Assembly: GCA_018057705.1 (NCBI GenBank)
Contig: JAGPDF010000009.1
Coordinates: 1 to 64,000 of the forward strand
Source of the DNA: Thermoanaerobaculia bacterium
GTDB taxonomy: Bacteria > Acidobacteriota > Thermoanaerobaculia > Multivoradales > JAGPDF01
DNA: 64,000 bases
Direction: 5' to 3'
Positions 49,538 to 58,111 of the stretch are shown piece by piece (the first letter of the stretch is position 1; each line of letters begins with the position of its first letter). The notes beneath the pieces were generated by a model that worked only from the letters and a program-made list of their open reading frames with translations, had not been told where the DNA came from and searched no databases. Both the position numbers and the translations under genes were made by a program.

Positions 49538-50701
49538 GTGGAGGAGCTCCGGGCCGGAAAGGCCGGAGCTCCCCGCACGGTGGCCTTCGGGTTTCTCGAT
49601 CTCGGCGAGGGCGGCGCGCAGCGCCTGACCCTCGCGACCTGCGGTGCTTTGCGCCGCGATCTTTTTCGGCCGGTGATCCTCTGCGCCCGCGGTGACGGTT
49701 CGCTGGTCGATGCCGCGCTCGCTCTCGGACTGCCGCTGCGGGCGCTCGGCAGGCTCCGGCGCCCGTTCGACTTTTCGGCGCTGGCGCTGCTCGCCGAGGA
49801 GTTGCGGTCGCTCCGGACCGACATCCTGCACGTGCCGCTCTACAGCCGGGCAAGCCCCTATCTTCGCCTCGCCGCCCGTCTCGCCGGGGTTCCCCTGGTG
49901 GTCGCCCACGACTGGTCGGTACCCCGTCCGCTCTCCCGGGTGCGGCGCGGAGTGGACCGGCTCCTGCGGCGGAAGACCCGCTTCATCGCCGCTTCGCGGG
50001 CGCAAGAGCGCGAGCTGCTGCGAACGGGCGTGCCTGCGGCGGCGATCGCCGTGGTGCATGCCGGGATCGAGGTCGAGCGTTTCGAAGCCGGCGACCGGCG
50101 CGCCGTGCGCTCCGCCCTGGGGCTCGAGGCGGAGTGCCCGGTGGCGCTCGTGCCGGCGCGTCTCGCGGCGGCCAAAGGGCATGACGACCTGATCTCGGCA
50201 CTGCCCGGCGTCCTTTCGCGCGAACCCCGACTGATCGTGCTCTTCGCGGGCGACGGGCCGCTCGCCGGCGCGCTCGCCGACCGGCTCCGGAGCGAAGGGC
50301 TGGCAGGCAGCGTGCGTCTCCTCGGACACTCGGAGGCGATGCCCGATCTCTACGCCGCGGCCGACTTCGTCGTCCTGCCGTCGCGCGTCGAGGGGTTGCC
50401 CTCGGTCTTGCTCGAGGCCTATGCGGCCCGCCGGGCCGTCGTGGCGACAGCAGCCGGCGGCGTGCCGGAAGCGCTCACCGACGGCTGCGAAGGCCGTCTC
50501 GTGCCGGTGGGGGAGATCGCCGCGCTCTCCGCCGCGGTCGCCGGGCTCGCCGCCGATCCCGAGCGGCGGGCGGCGATGGCGGAGCGCGGCCGCGCGCGAG
50601 TCGAACGCGACTTCCGGCTGGCCGGCGCGACGCGGCGCCTCGAAGCGGCCTACGAGCTCTGGTTGTCCTCCGCCCCTCGGCAGCTCGACCGCGCGTGCTG
50701 A
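49538..50701 (+). CDS. GT4-family glycosyltransferase 1
   Basis: A 387-residue GT-B enzyme. The N-terminal Rossmann domain starts with VAFGFLDLGEGGAQRLTLA, the Gly-rich acceptor loop. The C-terminal domain has VPARLAAAKGHDDLI, the DGPLAGALADRL stretch and the nucleotide-sugar motif SRVEGLPSVLLEAYAA (E-x7-E). It transfers a sugar from a nucleotide donor in polysaccharide assembly at the cytoplasmic face. The GTG at 49538 was preferred; GTG 49499 would overlap the previous gene by 22 bp and GTG 49580 is also possible. The gene follows the Calx-beta gene by only 17 nt. Confidence 0.8.
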   Translation: MEELRAGKAGAPRTVAFGFLDLGEGGAQRLTLATCGALRRDLFRPVILCARGDGSLVDAALALGLPLRALGRLRRPFDFSALALLAEELRSLRTDILHVPLYSRASPYLRLAARLAGVPLVVAHDWSVPRPLSRVRRGVDRLLRRKTRFIAASRAQERELLRTGVPAAAIAVVHAGIEVERFEAGDRRAVRSALGLEAECPVALVPARLAAAKGHDDLISALPGVLSREPRLIVLFAGDGPLAGALADRLRSEGLAGSVRLLGHSEAMPDLYAAADFVVLPSRVEGLPSVLLEAYAARRAVVATAAGGVPEALTDGCEGRLVPVGEIAALSAAVAGLAADPERRAAMAERGRARVERDFRLAGATRRLEAAYELWLSSAPRQLDRAC

Positions 50702-51894
50702 GCCGCAAGATCCTGCACGTCCGCAGCAGCCGCAGCCTGGCCGGTCCCGAGCGCCATCTGCTCGAGCTTTTGCCGGGCCTCGGCGCCCACGGCTTCGCGA
50801 CCGAGGTGGCGCTGCTCTATCGCCGCCAGCCCGGCGACCCGGAAGAGCATCCGCTGCTCGCACGGCTGGCGGAAGCGGGGATTGCGGGATCCCAGATCCC
50901 CGATCCCGGGCGGATGGGTCTCGCGGCGCGGCGCGCGCTCGGCGCGCGATTGCGGCGCGGCGATCTGGCGGCGCTGCACGGACACGATCCGAAATCGGAC
51001 TGGGTGATCGGCGGCGCGGTGCGCGCCTCCGGCCGGGATCTCCCCGGCGGCCCGATCCGCCGCCTGGCGACGCTCCACCTCTACACGCGCGCGACGCTGG
51101 CGCTGCGCCTCCATCGCCGAATCGACCTGCGGCTCCTGCGGAGCTTCGACGGAGTCATCGCGGTGACGGCGGGGCTCGCGGCCGAGCTCGAGCAGAGCGT
51201 CGAGCGGCGGGCTGTCGCCGGCGGCAGGCGCCGGGTCGCCCGGCGCGTGATCCCCAACGGCATCGACGCCGCGGACCTTCGTGCCCGCTCCGCAGCCGAT
51301 CTGCCCGCGGTGCGCGCCGCGCTCGCCGCGAGGAGCGACCAGCAGGGCGAAGGCCGCGCACCGCTGCTCATCGCGGGCGGGCGCCTCACCCGCCAGAAGG
51401 GTCTCGATCTCCTGCTGGAGGCGCTGCCGGCGGCCGTCGCCCGGCACCCGGGCCTCGTCCTGTGGATCGCGGGGGAGGGGCCGGAGCGGCCGGCGCTCGC
51501 CGCCCAGGCCGCCCGGCTGGGCCTGGCGAGCCGGGTGCGTTTCCTCGGCGAGCGCGGCGATCTCGCCGCCCTTTTCTCCGCCGCCGACGCCTTCGTGTTG
51601 CCGTCGCGCAGCGAAGGCTCGCCGTACGTTCTGCTCGAGGCCATGGCTCTGGGGCTGCCGGTCGTCGCCGCCGCGGTCGGCGGCGTCACCACGATGCTCG
51701 CCGACGGTGACCGCGGCCTTCTGGTGCGCGCCGGCGAACCGCGAGAGCTTGCCGGCGCCCTCCTGCGGCTGCTGGAGAACCCGGACGACGCGCGACGCCA
51801 GGCGGAGGCCGCGCGCCAGGCGATCGCCGGCCCGCTCTCGGCCGCCTGCATGGTGGAGGCGACCGCCGCTTTTTACGCCGAGGTCCTGGGTTGA
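50695..51894 (+). CDS. GT4-family glycosyltransferase 2
   Basis: A 399-residue GT-B enzyme. The start KILHVRSSRSLAGPERHLLE has the Gly/Pro loop of GT4 enzymes. The hinge carries VIPNGIDAADL, the donor domain begins LIAGGRLTRQKGLDLLLEAL, and the E-x7-E motif is SRSEGSPYVLLEAMAL. The GTG start overlaps the previous stop by 7 bp, so translation is likely coupled. The sugar specificity cannot be read. Confidence 0.83.
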   Translation: MLSRKILHVRSSRSLAGPERHLLELLPGLGAHGFATEVALLYRRQPGDPEEHPLLARLAEAGIAGSQIPDPGRMGLAARRALGARLRRGDLAALHGHDPKSDWVIGGAVRASGRDLPGGPIRRLATLHLYTRATLALRLHRRIDLRLLRSFDGVIAVTAGLAAELEQSVERRAVAGGRRRVARRVIPNGIDAADLRARSAADLPAVRAALAARSDQQGEGRAPLLIAGGRLTRQKGLDLLLEALPAAVARHPGLVLWIAGEGPERPALAAQAARLGLASRVRFLGERGDLAALFSAADAFVLPSRSEGSPYVLLEAMALGLPVVAAAVGGVTTMLADGDRGLLVRAGEPRELAGALLRLLENPDDARRQAEAARQAIAGPLSAACMVEATAAFYAEVLG

Positions 51895-51904
51895 GGAGCC
51901 GCGG

Positions 51905-53164
51905 TTGCGCGTCGTAATGATCGATCCGGGGGCCTTCACGCCGTTCTACGACGACGCCCTCTGTCGCGGGCTCGCCGCCGAGGGCTGCGATGTCGAGCTG
52001 GTCACGGCGCCGTTCGCCTACCACCCCTGGCCGGCAGCGAGAGGGTATTCGCGCCGCGAGGTGTTCGCCGGTGGCGCCGGCGGCGCCGGCGCGGGGCGCG
52101 CGGGACTGCGCCTCTACCGGCGCCTGCGGCGGGCGATCACCTACCCGCTGGCCTGGCGAAGACTCGCCGCCGAGCTCGCCCGGCGCCCGCCGGAGGTCGT
52201 TCATCTGCAGTGGTCGCTCCTGCCGGCGGTGGAGCGCCGCGCCCTGCAGCAGCTGCGCGCCGCCGGTGTGCGGGTGGTGCAGACGGTGCACAACGCCCGG
52301 CCGCACGGCGGTGAGCCGAAGCCGCTTCCGGCCGGAGGCCGGTTGCGCAGCGAGGCCGATGCGCTGGTCCTGCTGTCGGAGGCGGGGCGCGCGGAGCTCG
52401 TCGCGGACCGGCCGGAGCTCGCATCGCGGATGCGGCTCCTCCGGGTGATCCCGCCGGGTATCGGAGAGGGGGATGTCGGCGATGAGGGCGGTACCGGCAG
52501 GATGGGCGGGATGGGCAGGATGGGCGGGGGGGAGGGCCTCGACCGTGCCGCCGCCCGCCGCCGGTTGGGGCTCGAGGTGGATTCACCCCTGGCGCTCTTC
52601 CTCGGCCTCATCCGGCCCTACAAGGGGGTCGACCTCCTGCTGGAGGCCTTCGCCACCACCCTCCGTGACCTGCCTGCGGCCCGGCTCGTCGTCGCCGGCC
52701 TGCCGCGCCCTTCGTTTCGTCCCTACGCGCGCCAGATCGACCGTCTCGGGCTGGGCGAGCGCGTGCGGACCGATTTGCGCTACCTTCCGCAGTCGGTGAT
52801 GCACGACTATCTCGCAGCGGCCGATCTCGTGGTCTTGCCCTATCGCGACGCTTCGCAGAGCGCCGTGCTCGGCGCGGCGCTCGCCGCCGGCCGGCCGGTC
52901 GTCGCCAGCGCGACCGGCGGACTCCCGGAGATGCTCACCGAAGGCGCCACGGAGATGCTCGTTCCGGCGGGCGATGTCGTGGCGCTCGCGGGCGCCATGA
53001 CGCGCCTGCTCACCGACCGCGAGCGCGCCGGGGAGCTCGGCCGCCGCGCCGGCAACTCGGCGCGACGGCGTTTTTCCTGGTCGCGGTCGGCGGCCGCCAC
53101 CGCGGCGCTCTATCGCGAGCTCTCGCGGCCGGCCTCCGGCCACTCCGGAACGGAACCGGCATGA
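51905..53164 (+). CDS. GT4-family glycosyltransferase 3 with Gly-Met linker
   Basis: A 419-residue GT-B enzyme. It opens RVVMIDPGAFTPFYDDALCR; the donor domain has FLGLIRPYKGVDLLLEAF and the late motif LPYRDASQSAVLGAALAAG, which lacks the first Glu of the common E-x7-E pair. An odd low-complexity stretch at about residues 190-215 (GTGRMGGMGRMGGGEG) separates the two halves and is encoded by short GGATGGGC repeats. The start is TTG 51905, with GAGGAG 6 nt upstream; ATG 51917 is the alternative, with poor spacing. Its stop overlaps the next start (ATGA). Confidence 0.8.
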   Translation: MRVVMIDPGAFTPFYDDALCRGLAAEGCDVELVTAPFAYHPWPAARGYSRREVFAGGAGGAGAGRAGLRLYRRLRRAITYPLAWRRLAAELARRPPEVVHLQWSLLPAVERRALQQLRAAGVRVVQTVHNARPHGGEPKPLPAGGRLRSEADALVLLSEAGRAELVADRPELASRMRLLRVIPPGIGEGDVGDEGGTGRMGGMGRMGGGEGLDRAAARRRLGLEVDSPLALFLGLIRPYKGVDLLLEAFATTLRDLPAARLVVAGLPRPSFRPYARQIDRLGLGERVRTDLRYLPQSVMHDYLAAADLVVLPYRDASQSAVLGAALAAGRPVVASATGGLPEMLTEGATEMLVPAGDVVALAGAMTRLLTDRERAGELGRRAGNSARRRFSWSRSAAATAALYRELSRPASGHSGTEPA

Positions 53165-54294
53165 CGACCGCGCCGGGGGAGGCGAGCGGGAGTCCGGAGC
53201 CGCCCTTCGTGACCGTCGTCATTCCCGTGCGCAACGAGGCGAGGTCGATCGCCGAATGCCTCCGTGCCGTGGGGGCGCAGGACTATCCGCCAGAGCGCTT
53301 CGAGGTCTTCGTCGTCGACGGTGGCTCGCACGACGGCTCGCGCGAGATCGTGGAACGCACGGCCGGCGCCGACGCGCGCTTCCGCCGTCTCGACAATCCC
53401 GGAGGGCTGGTGCCGGCGGCGCTGAACCGCGGCCTCCGCGCCGCGCGCGGCGACATCTTCCTGCGCATCGACGCCCACACGATCGTGGCCCCCGACTACG
53501 TGCGGCGCTGCGTCGAACGGCTGCTCGCCTCCGGCGCCGAGAATGTGGGTGGGCCGATGTCTCCCCAGGGGAGAACTCTGCTCGGCGAGGGCATCGCCGC
53601 GGCGATGCACTGTCGCTTCGGCGTCGGCCCGGCCCGCTTTCGCTATGCCCGCGAGGTCGAGGAGGTCGACACGGTCTACCTCGGCGCCTTTCCCCGGCGG
53701 CTGTTCGACCGCATCGGGGAGTTCAACGAGGCGATGGTGCGCAACCAGGACTACGAAATGAACTACCGGATCCGCCGCGCCGGCGGACGGATTCTGGTCG
53801 ACCCGGCGATCCGCTCGACCTACCTCGTGCGGCCGGACCTGCCGTCGCTCTGGCGCCAGTTCGGCAGTTACGGCTACTGGAAGGCGCAGATGCTGCGTCG
53901 TCATCCGCGGTCGCTGCGTCCGCGCCAACTGGCGGCGCCGGCGCTCGTCGCCGCGCTGGGGATCGGGGGGCTCGCGAGTCTCGCGAGCCTGTTCTCGACG
54001 TTCTTGCCGGCCTCCGGACGCTGGCTCTTCGTGGCCGTCGCCGCGCTCTATCTCGCGGCGAGTCTCGGCGTCTCCTGCGCCGTCGCGGCGCGCCGCGGCC
54101 TGCGGGCGGCGCTCGCGCTGCCTGCCGTCTTCGCGACGATGCATCTTGCCTGGGGCGGAGGATTCTGGATCGGGGCGCTCTTTCCGCCACGGGCATCGGA
54201 GCCCACTGCGCCGTCAGGGGCTCCGGCGCCGTCGGAGCCAGCGGCGAAGCCGCCACTCCCTGCGATACCCGGGTCGGGGCGAGGTTCGACGTGA
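53161..54294 (+). CDS. GT2 glycosyltransferase, ExoA-like
   Basis: A 377-residue enzyme with the GT-A fold: TVVIPVRNEARSIAECL, the VDGGSHDGSREIVE nucleotide-binding segment, and FLRIDAHTIV, the DxD-type metal site in the form DAH seen in succinoglycan ExoA proteins. NQDYEMNYRIRRAGG is the acceptor-side ED-like motif. Three membrane helices lie at about 260-350, and the C-terminus is Pro/Ala-rich. It probably adds a sugar to an undecaprenyl-linked intermediate at the inner membrane. It starts inside the stop of the previous gene. Confidence 0.87.
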   Translation: MTTAPGEASGSPEPPFVTVVIPVRNEARSIAECLRAVGAQDYPPERFEVFVVDGGSHDGSREIVERTAGADARFRRLDNPGGLVPAALNRGLRAARGDIFLRIDAHTIVAPDYVRRCVERLLASGAENVGGPMSPQGRTLLGEGIAAAMHCRFGVGPARFRYAREVEEVDTVYLGAFPRRLFDRIGEFNEAMVRNQDYEMNYRIRRAGGRILVDPAIRSTYLVRPDLPSLWRQFGSYGYWKAQMLRRHPRSLRPRQLAAPALVAALGIGGLASLASLFSTFLPASGRWLFVAVAALYLAASLGVSCAVAARRGLRAALALPAVFATMHLAWGGGFWIGALFPPRASEPTAPSGAPAPSEPAAKPPLPAIPGSGRGST

Positions 54295-56834
54295 GTCCGT
54301 TCGCCCGGCCGTCCGGGCTCGACCGCGCCGTCGAGCTTCTGGCCTGTGCCGCCCTGGCGGTGGCGTTGCTCTTCCAGAATCCCTACGGCGAGCTCGGACC
54401 CGAGGCCGACCGCTTCCTGATGCTGCAGATCCTGGCGCTCCTCGCTCTCGTCCTCGCAGCGGTTGCGCCTCTCGCGCGGGCCGGCGCTGTTGCGCGATCC
54501 CTGCGCGACCTCGCGGCCTCTCCCCTGGCGCGCTGGGGGCTCGCGCTGGGCGGCACGGCGGTCGTCGCCACGGTGGCCGCGGTCGACCCGCTGCGCAGCC
54601 TCTTCGGAGCCCCGCCGCGGCTCTTCGGGCTCGCGAGCGAGCTCGCGCTGCTCGCTCTCTTCGGCGTGCTGGCGCCGCGTCTGCGGGCGGCCGAAGCGCG
54701 GGGGCGATGGGAGACCGCAGGGCTCGCCGCGACCGGCGCGATGGTCGCCTACGCCCTGGTGCAGTGGGCCGGTCTCGATCCGTTGCGCTGGCAGGTCGAT
54801 TGGCAGGGACGGCCGACTGCCGCCCAGGGCAACCCGCTCTTTCTCGCGCAGGCGCTGGTCTTTCTGATCCCGGTCGCCGCCGGGCGGGCGGTCACCCGGT
54901 GGCGCGCGGGGCAGAGCGTCGCCGCCCTGGCGGCGTCGGGGCTGGCGCTCGCTGCCGTCGCGGTGGCGCTGCGGACGGCGGCACGCGGTCCGCTGCTCGG
55001 CCTCGCCGTCGCGGCCATCGTCTTCGCCGCCCTGGCCGGGCTTTCGAGCTCTCGCGGTGCCGCGCGCCGGGCCGGCGCGGCGCTCGCCGGGTTGCTGGTC
55101 GCTGCCGTTGTCGCCGGCTCCTGGTTCGCCTGGCAGGGGGCCGAGCGGCTGACCGGAACGGCCGGCCAGCGCCTGCTGCTCTGGGGCTCGGTGGTCCGGC
55201 TCTTCGAGGCCAGCCCGTCGCCGCGGCTCGTCGTCGGCTTCGGTCCCGAGTCGCTGGCGATCGTGCTGCCGCCCCACCTTCCCCCGGAGCTCCCGGAGCG
55301 CGTCTGGCGCCCCGACCTCTACCATGACCGGGCCCACAACGCGGTGCTCGACGCCCTCGCCACGGGCGGAATCCTGCGCCTCGCCGCGGGCCTGGGGCTG
55401 GCGTTCGTCGCCGGCCTTACCGTCTTGCGGCTCGCCGGGGTGCGCCGCGGCAACCTGGCCCAGCACAGCGATCGCCCTGGAGCCGCCGGGGTCGGCGAGC
55501 GGTGGCGATTCGTCGCCTTGGCCGCCGCCCTCGGCGGCCAGGCGGTGGCGGCGCAGTTCGGAGTCGCGACGGCGGCGACCGCGACCCTGTTCTGGCTGAG
55601 CCTCGCGTTGCTCGCCGGCGCGGCGGCGTCGTCCGCGGAGCCGGACCTCTCTCCCGCGGAGGGCGGTGCGAAGCCCGCCGCCGTCGGCAAGCGCGCCGCC
55701 GAAGAGCTGCGGCGCGGCGCGCGCCGCGCGGTCCGGTGGCGTTGGACGGTCGCCGCCGGGATGCTGGCCCTGGTCGCCTTCGGCGCCTGGGTGCCGGCGC
55801 AGCGGGAGGGGGATGCGATGGGGGGGCGCGTCCTGCTGCTCCTGCTGCTCGCTGCGGGGGGCATCGGTCTCGCCTTCGCGAGCGCCGGGTCCACTCCGGG
55901 AGACGCTCCGGAGCGGCAGCGGTCCCGCGCGGTGCCGGTCTCGGTCGTGGCCTCGGTGCGGGCGGCGTCGGGGCCGGCGAAGGCCGGGGCGGCGACGGTG
56001 GTGATGGGGGCGCTCGCCAGCCTGGCTCTGGTGCAGCTGCCGCAGATGGCGAGCGGCGTCGCTCTCAAGCAGGGTCGCACCGCCCTCGAGGCGGGGCGCC
56101 CCGACCTCGCCGTTGCGATCCTGGCACGCGCCGAGCGGCTCTTTCCCGCCTTCGAGGATCCCTCGATCGCGCTGGCGCGCGCCGAGCAGCGGCTTGCCGA
56201 ACGCGCTGCCACGACGGGCGACGCTGTCGGACGCGAGGCCGGCTTCGGCCGCGCCGCCGCGACCCTGGCCGAGGCCCGGCGGCGGCATCCCGGCTTGTCG
56301 CAACTGGCGCTCGAAGAGGCCCATCTGGCCGCGCGTCGCGCCGACGGCGCGGCGTCTGGGCAGGAGCAGGCGGCGCTCTTCGAGAGCGCCGTCGCCTCCT
56401 ATCGCGAGGTCCTGGCGAGCGATCCGCAGAGCTCGACCGTCCACCGCGGGCTCGGAGCGGCTCTCCTCGCTCTCGGGCGACTGGAGGAGGCGGGGCGCGA
56501 GCTCGAGACGAGCGTGCGGCTCGCCCCACGGTCGCTCGAGTCCTGGCTTCTCCTCGGGCGCCTGCGTCTTTCCGCCGGTGACGAGCGTGCTGCGCGCGAG
56601 GCCTTCCAGGCGGCGCGGGAGCTCGACGCGGTGCGGTCACGCCGGCTGCTCGAGGGCCTGGTGCGGGCGCGCCCCGCGGACCCTTCGGCGCTGCGCGATC
56701 TGGCGCTGTTCGAGATCGTCGAAGGCCGGCGCAAGGCGGCGATCGCCGCAATCGAGCGCGCCATGGCGCTCACCCTGCCGCAGGACCTGCCGCCGCTCGT
56801 GCGCCTGACCGGCCTCGCTGCGGCGTTGCCGTAG
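54291..56834 (+). CDS. O-antigen ligase/polymerase-like membrane protein with C-terminal TPRs
   Basis: An 847-residue protein. Residues 10-480 hold about ten membrane helices and a large periplasmic loop with FGPESLAIVLPPHLPPELPE and YHDRAHNAVLDALATGGI, the RxHN-type signature of the WaaL/Wzy (Wzy_C) family. After further helices (about 485-590) the last 260 residues are tetratricopeptide-like repeats (AVASYREVLASDPQSSTVHR, GLGAALLALGRLEEAGRELE), giving a periplasmic protein-binding tail. It would polymerise or ligate the glycan made by the neighbouring transferases. GTG 54291 overlaps the previous stop (GTGA). Confidence 0.83.
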   Translation: MSPFARPSGLDRAVELLACAALAVALLFQNPYGELGPEADRFLMLQILALLALVLAAVAPLARAGAVARSLRDLAASPLARWGLALGGTAVVATVAAVDPLRSLFGAPPRLFGLASELALLALFGVLAPRLRAAEARGRWETAGLAATGAMVAYALVQWAGLDPLRWQVDWQGRPTAAQGNPLFLAQALVFLIPVAAGRAVTRWRAGQSVAALAASGLALAAVAVALRTAARGPLLGLAVAAIVFAALAGLSSSRGAARRAGAALAGLLVAAVVAGSWFAWQGAERLTGTAGQRLLLWGSVVRLFEASPSPRLVVGFGPESLAIVLPPHLPPELPERVWRPDLYHDRAHNAVLDALATGGILRLAAGLGLAFVAGLTVLRLAGVRRGNLAQHSDRPGAAGVGERWRFVALAAALGGQAVAAQFGVATAATATLFWLSLALLAGAAASSAEPDLSPAEGGAKPAAVGKRAAEELRRGARRAVRWRWTVAAGMLALVAFGAWVPAQREGDAMGGRVLLLLLLAAGGIGLAFASAGSTPGDAPERQRSRAVPVSVVASVRAASGPAKAGAATVVMGALASLALVQLPQMASGVALKQGRTALEAGRPDLAVAILARAERLFPAFEDPSIALARAEQRLAERAATTGDAVGREAGFGRAAATLAEARRRHPGLSQLALEEAHLAARRADGAASGQEQAALFESAVASYREVLASDPQSSTVHRGLGAALLALGRLEEAGRELETSVRLAPRSLESWLLLGRLRLSAGDERAAREAFQAARELDAVRSRRLLEGLVRARPADPSALRDLALFEIVEGRRKAAIAAIERAMALTLPQDLPPLVRLTGLAAALP

Positions 56835-56851
56835 GCTCGGGAGCCGACGGG

Positions 56852-58111
56852 GTGGAGCGTCTGCGCATCGGCCTGCTGTCGTACGAGTATCCGCCCGAGA
56901 CCGGACTGGGGGGGATCGGCACCTACACCTGGACCCAGGCGCAGGCGCTGGCGCGGGCGGGGCACGAGGTGCATGTGCTCGCCGGCAGCGCGGCTCCGGG
57001 ACCGAAGGCTAGCGCGGCGCGCCGCGAGCGCGACGGCGACGTCACCGTCTGGCGCGACGCCGCTCCGGCGTCGGCACGCCGCCTCGGTGCGGTTCTCGGG
57101 CGGCTGGGCTGGTGGTGGAGCCGCAACCGGCTCGAGAACGGGCTGCGGATGCGCCGACTGCTCGGCCGGGTCGCGGCCCGCGAGAAGCTCGATCTGGTCG
57201 AGGTCCCCGAATGCGGCGGCGAGGGGCTCTTCCTCCCGCGCCGGTGGGAGACTCGCAAGGTCGTGCGATTCCACTCGCCTGCCGAGCTCATCATGCCGTT
57301 CTACGACACGCGGCCCGGCGATCGCCGGCTCTGCGCATGGCTCGAGCGTCGTGGCTATCGACGGGCCGCGGCGGCGACTTCGTGCTCGGCCTTTCTGGCG
57401 CGAGAGGTCGCCCACCGACTCGGATATCGGCAGCCGATCGTCACCGTGCCCAACGGCATCGACCTCACGCAGGCCGACGGCGCCTCGACGTTCGACCTGC
57501 GCGCGGCGATCGGAGCGACAGGAGCGACCGGAGCGGGGGCCGCGGAGCCCGTCGTCCTCTTCGCCGGCAGGTTCGAGCCGCGCAAGGGCTCGGCGCTGCT
57601 CGGCGAGCTGGTGCCCGAGCTCCTCGCCCGAAGATCGCTGCACTTCGTCGTCCTCGGCGAGGATCTCTTCGGGCACGGCGAGCGCGAGCTCGTGCCGCGC
57701 TGCCGGGCCCGCCAGGGCGAGCCGCAGACGGGGGCTCTGCACCTCCTGGGGCGTCGCCCGGTGGAAGACGTCCGGGCGGCGATGCGGCAGGCCGACGTCG
57801 TGCTGCTGCCCAGCCGTTGGGAGAACGCGCCCTACACGGTGCTCGAAGCCATGGCCGCCGGCGCGCCGCTGGTGGTGTCGCGGGTCGGCGGCATCCCGGA
57901 GCTCGTCGCGGACGGCAGCGAAGCGCTGGTCGTCGCTGACCAGGATGTCGCCGCGCATCTCACGGCAGTCCGGCTACTGCTCGACAACCGCGAGCTGGCG
58001 CAGAGCCTCGGCGCTGCGGCACGCCGGCGGGTCGAGCGGGAGTTCACCGCCGACGGCATGGCCGAGCGCTCGCTCGGGGTTTACCGGCGCGTCGTCGAGG
58101 GGGCAGGTTAG
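56852..58111 (+). CDS. GT4-family glycosyltransferase 4
   Basis: A 419-residue GT-B enzyme. The start RIGLLSYEYPPETGLGGIGT carries the classic Gly-rich GT4 loop. VTVPNGIDLTQADG is the hinge; the donor domain has LFAGRFEPRKGSALL and the E-x7-E motif SRWENAPYTVLEAMAA. GTG 56852 is 17 nt after the ligase gene. It is closest in style to the exopolysaccharide mannosyl- or glucosyltransferases of the GT4 family. Confidence 0.85.
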   Translation: MERLRIGLLSYEYPPETGLGGIGTYTWTQAQALARAGHEVHVLAGSAAPGPKASAARRERDGDVTVWRDAAPASARRLGAVLGRLGWWWSRNRLENGLRMRRLLGRVAAREKLDLVEVPECGGEGLFLPRRWETRKVVRFHSPAELIMPFYDTRPGDRRLCAWLERRGYRRAAAATSCSAFLAREVAHRLGYRQPIVTVPNGIDLTQADGASTFDLRAAIGATGATGAGAAEPVVLFAGRFEPRKGSALLGELVPELLARRSLHFVVLGEDLFGHGERELVPRCRARQGEPQTGALHLLGRRPVEDVRAAMRQADVVLLPSRWENAPYTVLEAMAAGAPLVVSRVGGIPELVADGSEALVVADQDVAAHLTAVRLLLDNRELAQSLGAAARRRVEREFTADGMAERSLGVYRRVVEGAG

